From: Isoptericola halotolerans
GTDB taxonomy: Bacteria > Actinomycetota > Actinomycetes > Actinomycetales > Cellulomonadaceae
Reading direction: 5' to 3'
Length of the DNA: 64,000 nt
Assembly (NCBI RefSeq): GCF_013149785.1
Contig: NZ_JABEZU010000001.1
Span: 1-64,000, forward strand
Position numbers and translations under genes: made by a program. Of the stretch, positions 43,144-51,256 are shown one piece after another. Each line of letters starts with the position of its first letter. Position 1 is the stretch's first letter. The notes beneath the pieces are model-generated. The model saw nothing but the letters and a program-made list of their open reading frames with translations. It had not been told where the DNA came from and made no database searches.

Positions 43144-43172
43144 GGTATAGCGCACGGGGGGTCTTGCGGCAA
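43144..43172 (-). promoter_or_regulatory. Promoter of the AraC gene
   Basis: On the minus strand TTGCCG (43167-43172) and TATACC (43144-43149) are separated by exactly 17 bases. The predicted transcript starts near 43137, which rules out longer versions of the AraC frame. The -35 lies within the 43157-43179 palindrome. Confidence 0.65.
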
Positions 43173-43179
43173 GACCCCC
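43157..43179. promoter_or_regulatory. Rifamycin-associated element (RAE)-like palindrome
   Basis: The arms GGGGGTCTTGC (43157-43167) and GCAAGACCCCC (43169-43179) are exact reverse complements around one central G. The core CTTGCGGCAAG matches the RAE inverted repeat known upstream of rifamycin-inactivating and helR genes in actinobacteria. It lies 62 bases before the helR-like start and inside the divergent AraC promoter. Confidence 0.8.
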
Positions 43180-43240
43180 TGCGAGGCGCAGAATCTCGAG
43201 TCTCCGCCCCTGCCGCCCCGGGGCCTCGCGACCGGAGCTG

Positions 43241-45532
43241 ATGCCCGTGACCTCCCGTTCCTCGAGCGCCTTCGCCCTGCCCGTCTCCCGTGCCGCCAAG
43301 TCCGACGACGCCCTGATCGCCGCCGACGAGCGGCACTTCGCCGCGATCGCCGCCAGCATCGCGGCGTCGACGGCGGACCTCACCGCACGTCTCGACGTCG
43401 CCCGTCGTGCCCCGGCCGGTTCCGGCCAGGCGGCCCTCGACCGCGACCAGGAGGTCCACCGGCTCACCGCGCGCCTGCGCACCCTGCGACGCTTCGGCCT
43501 GGACCTCTGCCTCGGCCGCATGGTCCCGGCCGACGGCGGTGAGCCCGTCTACGTGGGCAGGCTCGGCCTGACCGACGGCGACGGCGCGCGCCTGCTCGTC
43601 GACTGGCGCTCGCCCGCCGCCGAGCCGTTCTTCGGGGCGACGCACGCCGACCCCATGGGCCTGGCGAGCCGCCGCCGCTTCCACTGGTCCGACGGGCGGG
43701 TGAGCGACTACTGGGACGAGGTCTTCGTCACCGACGCGCTGCGGGGCGCCCACGGGACCGACGGGCTGGACCAGCACCCGGCCCTCGACGACCAGTCCGC
43801 CTTCGTCGCGAGCCTCGGCGCCGAGCGCTCGGACCGGGTGCGAGACGTCCTCGGCACCATCCAGGCCGACCAGGACGCCATCATCCGCGCCGGGTCGCAG
43901 GGCACCCTGGTGGTCGACGGCGGTCCGGGCACCGGCAAGACGGTCGTCGCCCTGCACCGCACGGCGTACCTGCTGTACTCCGACCCGCGCCTGGGCCACC
44001 GCCGTGGGGGCGTGCTGTTCGTCGGTCCGCACCGGCCGTACCTGGCCTATGTCTCCGACGTCCTGCCGAGCCTCGGGGAGGAGGGTGTGCAGACCTGCGT
44101 CCTGGCGGACCTCGTCCCGGAGGGCGCGACCGCGGCTCCCGAGCCGGACCCGCAGGTGGCGCACCTGAAGGCCGATGCCCGCCTGGTCGGTGCGATCGAG
44201 CCCGCCGTGCGGATCTCCGAGCAGCCGCCGACCGAGGGGCTGCTCGTCGAGACGCCCTCGGCGGACGTGTGGATCGGCGCCGACGACTGGGCCGAGGCGT
44301 TCGGCGCGGCCGAGCCCGGCACCCCGCACAACGACGCGCGGGACCAGGTGTGGGAGGCGCTGCTGCGGATCGGCGTCGACAAGCTGCGCGACGAGCTCGA
44401 GGCGCCCGGTGAGCTCGACGGGCCGGACGCGCTGGACGGGGCCGACGAGCACGGCGGAGCCTGGGACGAGGACGGTCGCGAGGACGAGTTCGACGCCTAC
44501 GGGCGCGCCGCCGTCGACCCGGACGCCGCCTCGCGCGAGGCGCTCGCGGGGAGCCGCGAGCTGCGGCGGGCGTTCGACCGGGCCTGGCCGCTGCTGGAGC
44601 CGGCGGACGTGGTCGCCGACCTGTGGGAGGTCCCCGCCTACCTGCGCCTGTGCGCGCCGTGGTTGGCCCCCGGGGAGGTGGCGGCGCTGCAGCGCACCGA
44701 CCCGCGGGCCTGGACCGAGGCCGACCTGCCGCTGCTGGACACCGCGTACCGCCGCGTCGGGGACCCGGACGCGGCCCGCCGTCGTCGGCGGCAGGCGGCC
44801 GCCGCCGCGACCGAGCGGGCGCGGATGGCCGACGTGGTCGACGACCTGATCGCCACCGACGACTCCGACCTGGGCGTGATGTCCATGCTGCGCGGCCAGG
44901 ACCTGCGGGCGGCGCTCGTGGACACCTCGGCGGTGCCGGCCGCCGAGCCGGACGCCCTGGCCGGGCCGTTCGCGCACGTGGTGGTCGACGAGGCGCAGGA
45001 GCTGACCGACGCGCAGTGGCAGATGCTGCTGGCCCGCTGTCCGTCGCGGAGCCTGACGGTGGTGGGGGACCGGGCGCAGGCCCGGCACGGCTTCACCGAG
45101 TCGTGGACGCACCGCCTGGGACGGGTCGGCCTGAACCGTGTCGACGTCGCCTCGCTGACGATCAACTACCGCACGCCCCGCGAGGTGATGGCCGAGGCCG
45201 AGCCGGTGATCCGGGCCGCGATCCCCGACGCGAACGTGCCGACCTCGGTGCGCTCCGCAGGACCGGTGCGGCACGGGACGACGGCGGAGCTCGACCGAGT
45301 GCTGGACGGCTGGCTCGCCGAGCACCTCGGCACGGCCTGCGTGGTCGGCGCGCCGGACGTCGCCCCGCGGGACCGGGTGCGGGTGCTGGACCCCGAGCTG
45401 GTCAAGGGCCTCGAGTTCGACCTGGTGGTGCTCGTGGAGCCGCAGCGGTTCGGCGACGGGATCGAAGGGGCCGTGGACCGCTACGTCGCGATGACCCGCG
45501 CGACGCAGCGGCTCGTGGTGCTCACGGGCTGA
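43241..45532 (+). CDS. helR: HelR-like RNA polymerase recycling helicase-family ATPase (rifamycin protection)
   Basis: A 763-residue UvrD/HelD-like ATPase. The N-terminal arm is an antiparallel coiled coil (about 15-90) followed by DWRSPAAEPFF, conserved in HelD/HelR. Walker A is GGPGTGKTVV (227-236), Walker B is VVVDEAQELTD near 580, and motif VI-like YVAMTRATQRLVVLTG is at the C-terminus. A very acidic stretch near residues 395-425 (DEDGREDEFD) resembles the loop that HelD-type proteins insert into the polymerase primary channel. HelR dislodges rifamycin-stalled RNA polymerase. The RAE-like palindrome upstream strongly supports this identity over a general UvrD helicase. Confidence 0.88.
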   Translation: MPVTSRSSSAFALPVSRAAKSDDALIAADERHFAAIAASIAASTADLTARLDVARRAPAGSGQAALDRDQEVHRLTARLRTLRRFGLDLCLGRMVPADGGEPVYVGRLGLTDGDGARLLVDWRSPAAEPFFGATHADPMGLASRRRFHWSDGRVSDYWDEVFVTDALRGAHGTDGLDQHPALDDQSAFVASLGAERSDRVRDVLGTIQADQDAIIRAGSQGTLVVDGGPGTGKTVVALHRTAYLLYSDPRLGHRRGGVLFVGPHRPYLAYVSDVLPSLGEEGVQTCVLADLVPEGATAAPEPDPQVAHLKADARLVGAIEPAVRISEQPPTEGLLVETPSADVWIGADDWAEAFGAAEPGTPHNDARDQVWEALLRIGVDKLRDELEAPGELDGPDALDGADEHGGAWDEDGREDEFDAYGRAAVDPDAASREALAGSRELRRAFDRAWPLLEPADVVADLWEVPAYLRLCAPWLAPGEVAALQRTDPRAWTEADLPLLDTAYRRVGDPDAARRRRRQAAAAATERARMADVVDDLIATDDSDLGVMSMLRGQDLRAALVDTSAVPAAEPDALAGPFAHVVVDEAQELTDAQWQMLLARCPSRSLTVVGDRAQARHGFTESWTHRLGRVGLNRVDVASLTINYRTPREVMAEAEPVIRAAIPDANVPTSVRSAGPVRHGTTAELDRVLDGWLAEHLGTACVVGAPDVAPRDRVRVLDPELVKGLEFDLVVLVEPQRFGDGIEGAVDRYVAMTRATQRLVVLTG

Positions 45533-46751
45533 GGCCGCCGACTGCCAGGGCCTCGGTGAGCACGCGCCCCTGGCAGCCGGCCGGCGGGTCGATGCCGAGC
45601 AGCGCGGCGATGGTCGGCGCGACGTCGACGTGCCGGGGGCCCGACGGCGGACGGCCCGGAGCGACGCCGGCACCCGCCAGGAGGAAGGCGACCTCGAGCT
45701 CGGTGGACGCTCCGTGCCGACCGGCCGGGCGGCGGGGTGCCCGGCCGAAGGACCAGCCGGGCTCGGGCTCGGCGACGAGCTCGCCGAGCAGCGGGCTCAT
45801 GTGCCTCGCGGCCTGCTCCTCCTTGCCGTGGACGACGCGGACCTGGGGAAGGGCCTCGATCGCCCGCCGGACCGCCCCGAGGGCCCGGGGGTCGCCGGCC
45901 GCCCGTCCCACCAGGTGCAGGCTCGCCACTCCTCCGACGACCACCACCACGTCGGTGCGCCGGCCGGGCGAATCGCCCGGACGCAGCATCTCTGCCCGGT
46001 AGCCGGCGCGGGCGATCGCCCGACGGACGGCGCGGCCGCAGCCGCGGTCGAAGGTCGTCATGCCGTGGTCGCCGAGCAGGACGAAGGCGGTGCGGTCGGT
46101 GATCCCGGCCCCCGCGACCGCGTCGACGAGGCGGCCCACCTGGGTGTCGATCTCCTGCAGGGCGGCGGGGATGCCGGGGTGCCGGTCGCCCCCGGCGTGC
46201 CCGAGCGCGTCGAGGGTGTCGCAGTACACGGCGAGCAGTCGGGGCAGGCGGCTGGTCGCGACGGGGCGGCCAGCGCTGACCACGGGCTCGCCGCGCAGCA
46301 CGGCGACCGCGTCGTCCACCCGTCGTGAGCAGTCGCCACCTGGTTGGGTGTACAGGCCGTCGGGGTCCCCGAAGGAGACCCCGTGGTCCTGCAGCACCGA
46401 CCACTGGGCCGAGAAGACGATGCCGCCCTGCTGCCGGACGGCCTCGGCGAGGGTGGGCACGGCGATCTCGCGCCGCTGGCCCTGCGCGGTGCGGGTCGAC
46501 GGGTCGTACCAGAACGCCGTGTTGCGGTGCTGCGCGGGCCAGGCGCCGGTGGCGATCGAGGTCCACGAGGGGTTGGTGATGCTCGGCAGCACCCCGGTGC
46601 CCGTGGTCAGGCTGCCGCGGCGCGCGAGAGCGTCCAGGTGCGGGGTCGGCAGGTCCTCGAGCAGGCGGAGGTAGCCGGCGTCGAACCCGTCGAGCGCCAC
46701 GAGGACGACGTGGTCGGCCGGGGGTGCGGCGTCGGGCGGCATGCTGTCCAT
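45522..46751 (-). CDS. Alkaline-phosphatase-superfamily phosphodiesterase/pyrophosphatase
   Basis: A 409-residue protein of the nucleotide pyrophosphatase/phosphodiesterase type: VVLVALDGFDAGYL with the first metal Asp, the nucleophile region ITNPSWTSIATGAWPAQH, YCDTLDALGHAGG, LLGDHGMTTFDRG and the C-terminal HVDVAPTIAALLGI. There is no signal peptide, so it is probably cytoplasmic. The substrate is unknown. The start is uncertain: ATG 46751, ATG 46742 and GTG 46778 are possible and none has a good ribosome site. Its 3' end overlaps helR by 11 bases on the opposite strand. Confidence 0.83.
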   Translation of the reverse strand: MDSMPPDAAPPADHVVLVALDGFDAGYLRLLEDLPTPHLDALARRGSLTTGTGVLPSITNPSWTSIATGAWPAQHRNTAFWYDPSTRTAQGQRREIAVPTLAEAVRQQGGIVFSAQWSVLQDHGVSFGDPDGLYTQPGGDCSRRVDDAVAVLRGEPVVSAGRPVATSRLPRLLAVYCDTLDALGHAGGDRHPGIPAALQEIDTQVGRLVDAVAGAGITDRTAFVLLGDHGMTTFDRGCGRAVRRAIARAGYRAEMLRPGDSPGRRTDVVVVVGGVASLHLVGRAAGDPRALGAVRRAIEALPQVRVVHGKEEQAARHMSPLLGELVAEPEPGWSFGRAPRRPAGRHGASTELEVAFLLAGAGVAPGRPPSGPRHVDVAPTIAALLGIDPPAGCQGRVLTEALAVGGLSP

Positions 46752-46784
46752 GGTCGCCGCAGCGGCGCTCGCCGGCACGGCGGC

Positions 46785-47195
46785 TCAGGCGGTGAGCAGC
46801 CCGATGCCGCAGGCGGCCAGCCCGGCGACCAGGAACGCCGCCCCGCCCCAGAGCAGCACGACGAACCGGTTGGGTCGGGTGCGGCCGGCGCCGACGGCGG
46901 ACAGGAAGAATCCGGCCGGCATGAGGATCGCCGCGACCAGCACCCCGGACCGGGAGAGCCACTGCCAGCCGCCGGTCAGCGAGGACGCCTCGGTGAGCAG
47001 CAGGCAGACCAGGCCGAGGATGATCAGCACCCCGGCGTGGGCGTGGCCGGCACGGAAGAACGCCTGCTGGAACGGAGTGACGGGGACGGTGCCGCTGGCG
47101 ACCTTGGTGAGGAACAAGCCGCCGCTGGCGACGGCGATGGTGGCGAGCAGGACGATGCCTGCGGTGAGACGGGCGGGATCGGACAGTTCGAGCAC
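46785..47195 (-). CDS. Four-helix membrane protein of unknown function
   Basis: A 136-residue integral membrane protein with four predicted helices. The only distinctive sequence is FFRAGHAHAGVL near residues 46-57, placing two His residues at a membrane edge, which could bind a metal or heme. I do not recognise a characterised family. A perfect palindrome (47239-47258) lies just upstream and the TetR gene is divergent, so it is a likely TetR target. The phosphodiesterase gene follows in the same direction. Confidence 0.75.
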   Translation of the reverse strand: MLELSDPARLTAGIVLLATIAVASGGLFLTKVASGTVPVTPFQQAFFRAGHAHAGVLIILGLVCLLLTEASSLTGGWQWLSRSGVLVAAILMPAGFFLSAVGAGRTRPNRFVVLLWGGAAFLVAGLAACGIGLLTA

Positions 47196-47238
47196 GGGTG
47201 CCTCCGGTGGCGGGAAGGTCGTCTGCGGTTGTTTTCTA

Positions 47239-47258
47239 ACACTGTTATCTAACAGTGT
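47239..47258. promoter_or_regulatory. TetR operator ACACTGTTA-TC-TAACAGTGT
   Basis: A perfect nine-base inverted repeat with a two-base centre, 43 bases before the membrane-protein start and 34 bases before the TetR start. Its form (AACACTGTTA-type half-sites) is typical of TetR-family operators and its location would silence both genes. Confidence 0.8.
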
Positions 47259-47292
47259 GAGGAAACTGCGCGCAAGGCCTTACGATGCCGAC

Positions 47293-47850
47293 ATGCCCCG
47301 ACCGAGAGTTCACGACGAGGCCGTTCGCCGACGTCTGCTGGAGGCTGCGTCCGCCGCCGTGGCCGAGCGCGGCGCCGCCGGGCTGTCGCTGCGTTCCGTC
47401 GCGACGGCGGCGGGCACCACCACGGCCGCCGTCTACGCGCTGTTCGGCGGTCGGGACGAGCTCGTCCAGGCGGTGGTCGACGAGGGCTTCCGCCGGTTCG
47501 CCGCCCATCTGGCCGCCGTCCGCCGCACCGACGACCCGGCGGCCGACCTCCTCACCCTGGGGCAGGCCTACCGGGCCAACGCCCGGGAGAACCCGCACTA
47601 CTACCGGGTGATGTTCGGCGCGCGTCCCGAGGGCGCACGGCCGGCCGAACCCACCTTCCAGGTCCTCGTGGCGGGCGTCGCGCGCGCCACGGGGTCGGCC
47701 CCCGAGGAGGCCGAGGTCCGGGCGGGGCGGCTCTGGGCCTACGTGCACGGCCTCGTCATGCTGGAGCTGGGCGGCTTCCTGCCCGGCGCCGCCGGCGACG
47801 ACGCCTTCACGGCCGCGCTGCGGGCGAGCCGCTCGATCATCGAGGGCTGA
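47293..47850 (+). CDS. TetR-family regulator (TetR_C_33-like)
   Basis: A 185-residue regulator with N-terminal helix-turn-helix (LLEAASAAVAERGAAGLSLR, AGTTTAAVYALFGGRDEL) and a C-terminal domain with NPHYYRVMFG near residue 100, seen in the WHG/TetR_C_33-type group. TACGAT at 47281-47286 ends six bases before ATG 47293, suggesting a leaderless transcript. The palindrome at 47239 lies immediately upstream. Confidence 0.88.
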   Translation: MPRPRVHDEAVRRRLLEAASAAVAERGAAGLSLRSVATAAGTTTAAVYALFGGRDELVQAVVDEGFRRFAAHLAAVRRTDDPAADLLTLGQAYRANARENPHYYRVMFGARPEGARPAEPTFQVLVAGVARATGSAPEEAEVRAGRLWAYVHGLVMLELGGFLPGAAGDDAFTAALRASRSIIEG

Positions 47851-47851
47851 G

Positions 47852-47869
47852 GCCGCCCTCCGGGGCGGC
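47852..47869 (+). terminator. Hairpin after the TetR gene
   Basis: GCCGCCC and GGGCGGC form a seven-base stem around TCCG, starting two bases after the TetR stop. No T-run follows. It is a likely GC-type terminator. Confidence 0.5.
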
Positions 47870-47923
47870 TCGGGGGGTCAGCGGCTCAGGCAGCCGTGCG
47901 CCGGCTGCGCTAGGTTCACGCAC

Positions 47924-48556
47924 GTGACGGACGACGGGGTCGAGGTGAGGTGGCGGTTCCGACGCCGGACGGCGCGGATCGCGGGCGTGGGTGCCGGCGT
48001 GGTCGTGCTCGTCGGGGTGTGGTGGGCGGTCTCCTCGCAGGGCGTCGTGGAGACGGGGTCGTCCAGCTGGTCGCCCGGGTATCGCGATGAATGTGCGTAC
48101 CCCGACGAGGACGTCTGGGCCCTGTACGCGGCCGACGAGGACGTCGTCGCCGTGCAGACCGTCCGGAACTCGTCGCCGTGGCCCGTCGAGGTCGTCAGCG
48201 ACCGACCCGACGTGTTCCGGTTCGGAGCGATCTATGACGAGCTGGCGATGTTCCCGTCCGTCGACGGCGTGGTGCCCCCGCCCGACGGGACGACCGACCG
48301 GGCCGTCGTGCCGGCGGGGGAGGAGATCGTGATGTGGATCGTGGAACCGTTCCCCGAGGACGGGCCGATGCCCCACGGGTCGGAAGTGCTCTCCGGTCGC
48401 CAGGGCATCGGCGGTGCCGACGTCCGGATCTGGTCGCTCGGGCTCCCTCACGACGCCCACGTCGCGTTCCATGGCTCCCTCTGGCAGAGCGGGCTCACCT
48501 CCGACTCCGCCGCCTTCCAGCGCGAGCTCGGCGAGATGTGCCTCGTCGACGAGTGA
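47924..48556 (+). CDS. Membrane-anchored protein of unknown function
   Basis: A 210-residue protein with a basic N-terminus, one membrane helix (residues about 18-38, IAGVGAGVVVLVGVWWAV) and an extracellular domain rich in Asp, Glu and Pro. Cys58 and Cys206 (YRDECAYP, GEMCLVDE) could form a disulfide. No family recognised. TAGGTT at 47911-47916 ends seven bases before GTG 47924, so the transcript is probably leaderless. Confidence 0.7.
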   Translation: MTDDGVEVRWRFRRRTARIAGVGAGVVVLVGVWWAVSSQGVVETGSSSWSPGYRDECAYPDEDVWALYAADEDVVAVQTVRNSSPWPVEVVSDRPDVFRFGAIYDELAMFPSVDGVVPPPDGTTDRAVVPAGEEIVMWIVEPFPEDGPMPHGSEVLSGRQGIGGADVRIWSLGLPHDAHVAFHGSLWQSGLTSDSAAFQRELGEMCLVDE

Positions 48557-48605
48557 CGCGGGTCCAGGTGGGTCCGACCCCGCCGCCCACGACGCGGTGC
48601 GCGAC

Positions 48606-49346
48606 CTACGGCGTCGGGGCCGGGCCGCAGCAGCCGTCGCGGCACCCGTCCGCATCGTCAACAGGGTCGGCGCCGGCCTCGGCACCGCCGTCGCCGCCCC
48701 GCAAGGCGTGCACCGGCGAGCAGCACGTGTCGCCGCGCCATGCCTCGAGGCCCTCTCGCACGGCGACGGCGGCGATGACGAGGGCGGCGAGCGGGTCGGC
48801 CCAGGTCCAGCCGAGGGTCGAGTTGAGGACGAGGCCGACGAGCAGCACGGCGGAGAGATAGGTGCACAGCAGGGTCTGCTTCGAGTCGGCGACGGCCGTC
48901 GCCGACCCCAGCTCACGGCCCGTTCGCCGCTCGAACCACGACAGGATGGGCATGGTCGCCAGGCTGACCGCCGCGAGGACGATCCCCACGGTGGAGTGGT
49001 GTGGCTCCGAGGCGCCGGCGAGGGTGCGCAGGGCGTCGACGGTGACGAACAGGGCCAGCCCGAAGAACGACACGGCGATGAGGCGGACGGCGGTGCGCTC
49101 CCGATCGCGCGGGTCGGGTGCGGCGAACTGCCAGGCCACCGCCGCGGCGGACAGCACCTCGACGAGCGAGTCGAGGCCGAAGCCGACCAGCGCCGCCGAG
49201 GAGGCGATGCGTCCCGCGGTGAGGGCGACGGCCGCCTCGACGAGGTTGTAGCTGATCGTGGCGGCGACGATCCAGCGCACCCGACGTTCCAGGACGCCGC
49301 GCCGGGCGAGGCTCAGCGGGCGGGGTCCGAGGGAGGCGGTCGTCAT
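48606..49346 (-). CDS. Cation diffusion facilitator-like metal efflux protein
   Basis: A 246-residue protein with five or six helices. LVGFGLDSLVEVLSAAAVAWQF near residue 50 has the Asp-rich metal site of cation-diffusion-type transporters, and ATAVADSKQTLLCTYLSAVL near 150 the second. The C-terminus is Cys-rich (GDTCCSP, DGCRDGCCGP), a possible cytoplasmic metal-binding tail. It should export a divalent metal. Its start overlaps the ArsR stop (ATGA), so the sensor and pump are coupled. Confidence 0.83.
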   Translation of the reverse strand: MTTASLGPRPLSLARRGVLERRVRWIVAATISYNLVEAAVALTAGRIASSAALVGFGLDSLVEVLSAAAVAWQFAAPDPRDRERTAVRLIAVSFFGLALFVTVDALRTLAGASEPHHSTVGIVLAAVSLATMPILSWFERRTGRELGSATAVADSKQTLLCTYLSAVLLVGLVLNSTLGWTWADPLAALVIAAVAVREGLEAWRGDTCCSPVHALRGGDGGAEAGADPVDDADGCRDGCCGPAPTP

Positions 49347-49675
49347 GAGCAGGTGCACCCCGTGGCGGAGCAGCAGGTGGGGTCCACGTCGACGACCAGC
49401 CGCAGCAGGTCGTCGAGCGCGGGGGCGAGGTGCGGGTCGGCGAGCCGGTACCAGGTACGCCGCCCCTCCGGGACGGCCGTGACCAGGCCGCAGCCGCGCA
49501 GGCATGACAGCTGGTTCGACATCACCTGCCGGGAGACGCCGAGGGCGTCGGCGAGGTCCGAGGGGAACGCGGGCGCTTCGCGGAGGGTCAGCAGGATGCG
49601 TGTCCGGGTCTCGTCGGACAGCGCGTAGCCGAGCCGTGCGAGGGCCGCGGTGTGCGACAGGGTGACGGTCTCCAT
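49343..49675 (-). CDS. ArsR/SmtB-family metal sensor
   Basis: A 110-residue winged-helix repressor (LGYALSDETRTRILLTLREA, LGVSRQVMSNQLSCLRGCGL, wing VPEGRRTWYRL). Cys in the recognition-helix region (LSCLRGCG) and the C-terminal DPTCCSATGCTCS are potential metal ligands, close to the CmtR/CadC arrangement for Cd/Pb or Zn. ATG 49675 is chosen because the longer frame covers the promoter. It is coupled to the efflux gene. A dyad TACA...TGTA around 49687-49702 is a candidate operator. Confidence 0.88.
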   Translation of the reverse strand: METVTLSHTAALARLGYALSDETRTRILLTLREAPAFPSDLADALGVSRQVMSNQLSCLRGCGLVTAVPEGRRTWYRLADPHLAPALDDLLRLVVDVDPTCCSATGCTCS

Positions 49676-49746
49676 GCGACGGACGATACACGAATCGCTG
49701 TACTGTCGACCGGGTTCGCGCAACGGCCGGGCCGCGGCGTGGCAGG

Positions 49747-49763
49747 ATGAGAATCCTTCTCAT
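49747..49763. promoter_or_regulatory. Zur-like box ATGAGAA-TCC-TTCTCAT
   Basis: A perfect seven-base inverted repeat with a three-base centre, 42 bases before the CobW-type GTPase. The same TGAGAA-N3-TTCTCA occurs at 59424-59438 before the zinc-independent ribosomal genes. The form agrees with actinobacterial Zur sites (TGAnAAnnnTTnTCA). Confidence 0.75.
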
Positions 49764-49804
49764 TCCGGCCCCGCGCGGGTGCTACCCGACCACGAAGGGA
49801 CCTG

Positions 49805-50824
49805 ATGCGCAGCGACCCCCGCAAGGTGCCCGTCGTCGTCCTCGCCGGACACCTGGGCGCCGGCAAGACCACCCTGCTCAACCACCTGCTGACACGGCCC
49901 GGCGCGCGCGTCGGGGTGGTCGTCAACGACTTCGGGGACATCGACGTCGACGCCGGGCTGGTCACCGGTCAGATCGACGAGCCGGCGGCGATCTCCGGCG
50001 GCTGCCTGTGCTGCCTGCCGGACGCCGGCGGCCTCGACGACGCGCTGGAGGTCCTCACCGCGCCGCGGCGCGGGCTCGACGTCGTCCTCGTCGAGGCGAG
50101 CGGGATCGCCGACCCGGTGACCCTCGCCCGGCTCGTCCGCTTCAGCGGCGTCGAGCGCGTGCGCCCCGGGGGAGTGGTCGACGTGATCGACGCCGGCGAG
50201 CACTTCGAGACCGTCGACACCGGTGCGGACCCGCCGGTCCGGCACGCGGCGGCGTCCCTCGTGGTGGTCAACAAGCTCGACCTGCTGGCACCGGACGAAC
50301 GGGAGGCCACGTTCGCCCGCATCGGCGAGCGGGTGCGCGGGCGCAACCCCCGGGCGCACGTGGTGGCGACGGACCACGGCCGGATCGACCCCGACCTGGT
50401 CTACGACGCCGCCCTGGACGAGGACCCGCCCGACCAGCTGCCGCTCGCTGCCCTGCTGCGCGAGGAGCGCACGCAGCACCATGTGCACGCCGACGCCGTC
50501 AGCGTCCCGGCACAGGGCCCGGTCAGCCCGAGCCGGCTCGTCGACCTGCTGGAGGATCCGCCCCCGGGGGTCTACCGGATGAAGGGGCACGTCGCGGTGC
50601 GCACGACCCGCGGCGTGCGCACCTACCTGGTGAACGTCGTCGGGCGGTCGGTGCACGTCGCGAGCGCGGCGGCGCCGCCCGCCGGGGAGGGTGTCGTCGC
50701 GATCGGCATGCACCTGGACACCACCGCCGTCCGGGAGCAGGTCGCGGATGCGCTGGCGACACGTGACGTCCCTGACGCCCGCGGCTTCTCCCGCCTGCAG
50801 CGTCACCGACGGCTGAGCCGCTGA
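49805..50824 (+). CDS. CobW/COG0523-family GTPase, putative zinc metallochaperone
   Basis: A 339-residue G3E GTPase. The P-loop GHLGAGKTT is at 15-23, the metal motif GGCLCC has Cys67, Cys69 and Cys70, the Walker B-like VLVEASGIADP is near 100, and NKLD near 155. A CobW C-terminal domain follows (VYRMKGHVAVRTTRG). COG0523 proteins of this kind deliver zinc to client enzymes during zinc starvation. A Zur-like palindrome 42 bases upstream supports zinc control. It is divergent from the ArsR/efflux pair, so both sides of metal balance meet here. Confidence 0.9.
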   Translation: MRSDPRKVPVVVLAGHLGAGKTTLLNHLLTRPGARVGVVVNDFGDIDVDAGLVTGQIDEPAAISGGCLCCLPDAGGLDDALEVLTAPRRGLDVVLVEASGIADPVTLARLVRFSGVERVRPGGVVDVIDAGEHFETVDTGADPPVRHAAASLVVVNKLDLLAPDEREATFARIGERVRGRNPRAHVVATDHGRIDPDLVYDAALDEDPPDQLPLAALLREERTQHHVHADAVSVPAQGPVSPSRLVDLLEDPPPGVYRMKGHVAVRTTRGVRTYLVNVVGRSVHVASAAAPPAGEGVVAIGMHLDTTAVREQVADALATRDVPDARGFSRLQRHRRLSR

Positions 50825-50885
50825 CCGACCCCTGAACCTCACGATGCTGCACCTGCTGCGCGCGTCGGGCAAGATATGACAGGTC

Positions 50886-51242
50886 GTGAAGCAGCCGCGA
50901 CCGCTCGAGCAGGCAGCGAAGGTGATCGTGAACGACCAACTGACTCATGGCGGCGTGCGTATCGACCCGTCCCGCGCCCACTGGGCGATGTGGGGCGAGG
51001 TGGACGGCGCCGTGCAGAAGCGGGTGCAGGCCGACCTGGCCGAGCACCTCCGTCGGACGGGCGAGGAGCCCCTCACGGTGGACCTCGCCGAGGTGACCTT
51101 CATCGACTCGGGGGGCCTGCGGCTTCTCTACACCGCGGCGGAGACGAAGCCGACCCCGCCGCGCCTCGTCGACGCGCCGGGCAAGGTCCTCGACCTGCTG
51201 AGGATCAGCGGGGTCGATACGATGTTCGTCCTCGACAACTGA
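50886..51242 (+). CDS. STAS-domain anti-sigma factor antagonist
   Basis: A 118-residue STAS protein. The conserved core LTVDLAEVTFIDSGGLRLLY is at about residues 63-82, with Ser75 in the DSGG loop as the expected phosphorylation site. In partner switching, the unphosphorylated form binds the anti-sigma kinase and frees sigma. GTG 50886 follows a possible TATGAC -10 (50875-50880), so the transcript may be leaderless. The RsbW-like gene begins 14 bases after its stop. Confidence 0.87.
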   Translation: MKQPRPLEQAAKVIVNDQLTHGGVRIDPSRAHWAMWGEVDGAVQKRVQADLAEHLRRTGEEPLTVDLAEVTFIDSGGLRLLYTAAETKPTPPRLVDAPGKVLDLLRISGVDTMFVLDN

Positions 51243-51256
51243 GGAGGACGAACTTG

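Noticed and set aside
43241-45532. General UvrD/PcrA DNA-repair helicase
   Set aside because: The N-terminal coiled arm, the DWRSPAAEPFF segment, the acidic channel-loop-like stretch and the upstream rifamycin-type palindrome fit HelR/HelD better.
42686-45673. A 995-codon open frame on the minus strand
   Set aside because: It lies antisense to helR, whose motifs and codon bias are convincing. The frame is open only because stop codons are rare in GC-rich DNA; the translation is Arg/Gly/His-rich without domains.
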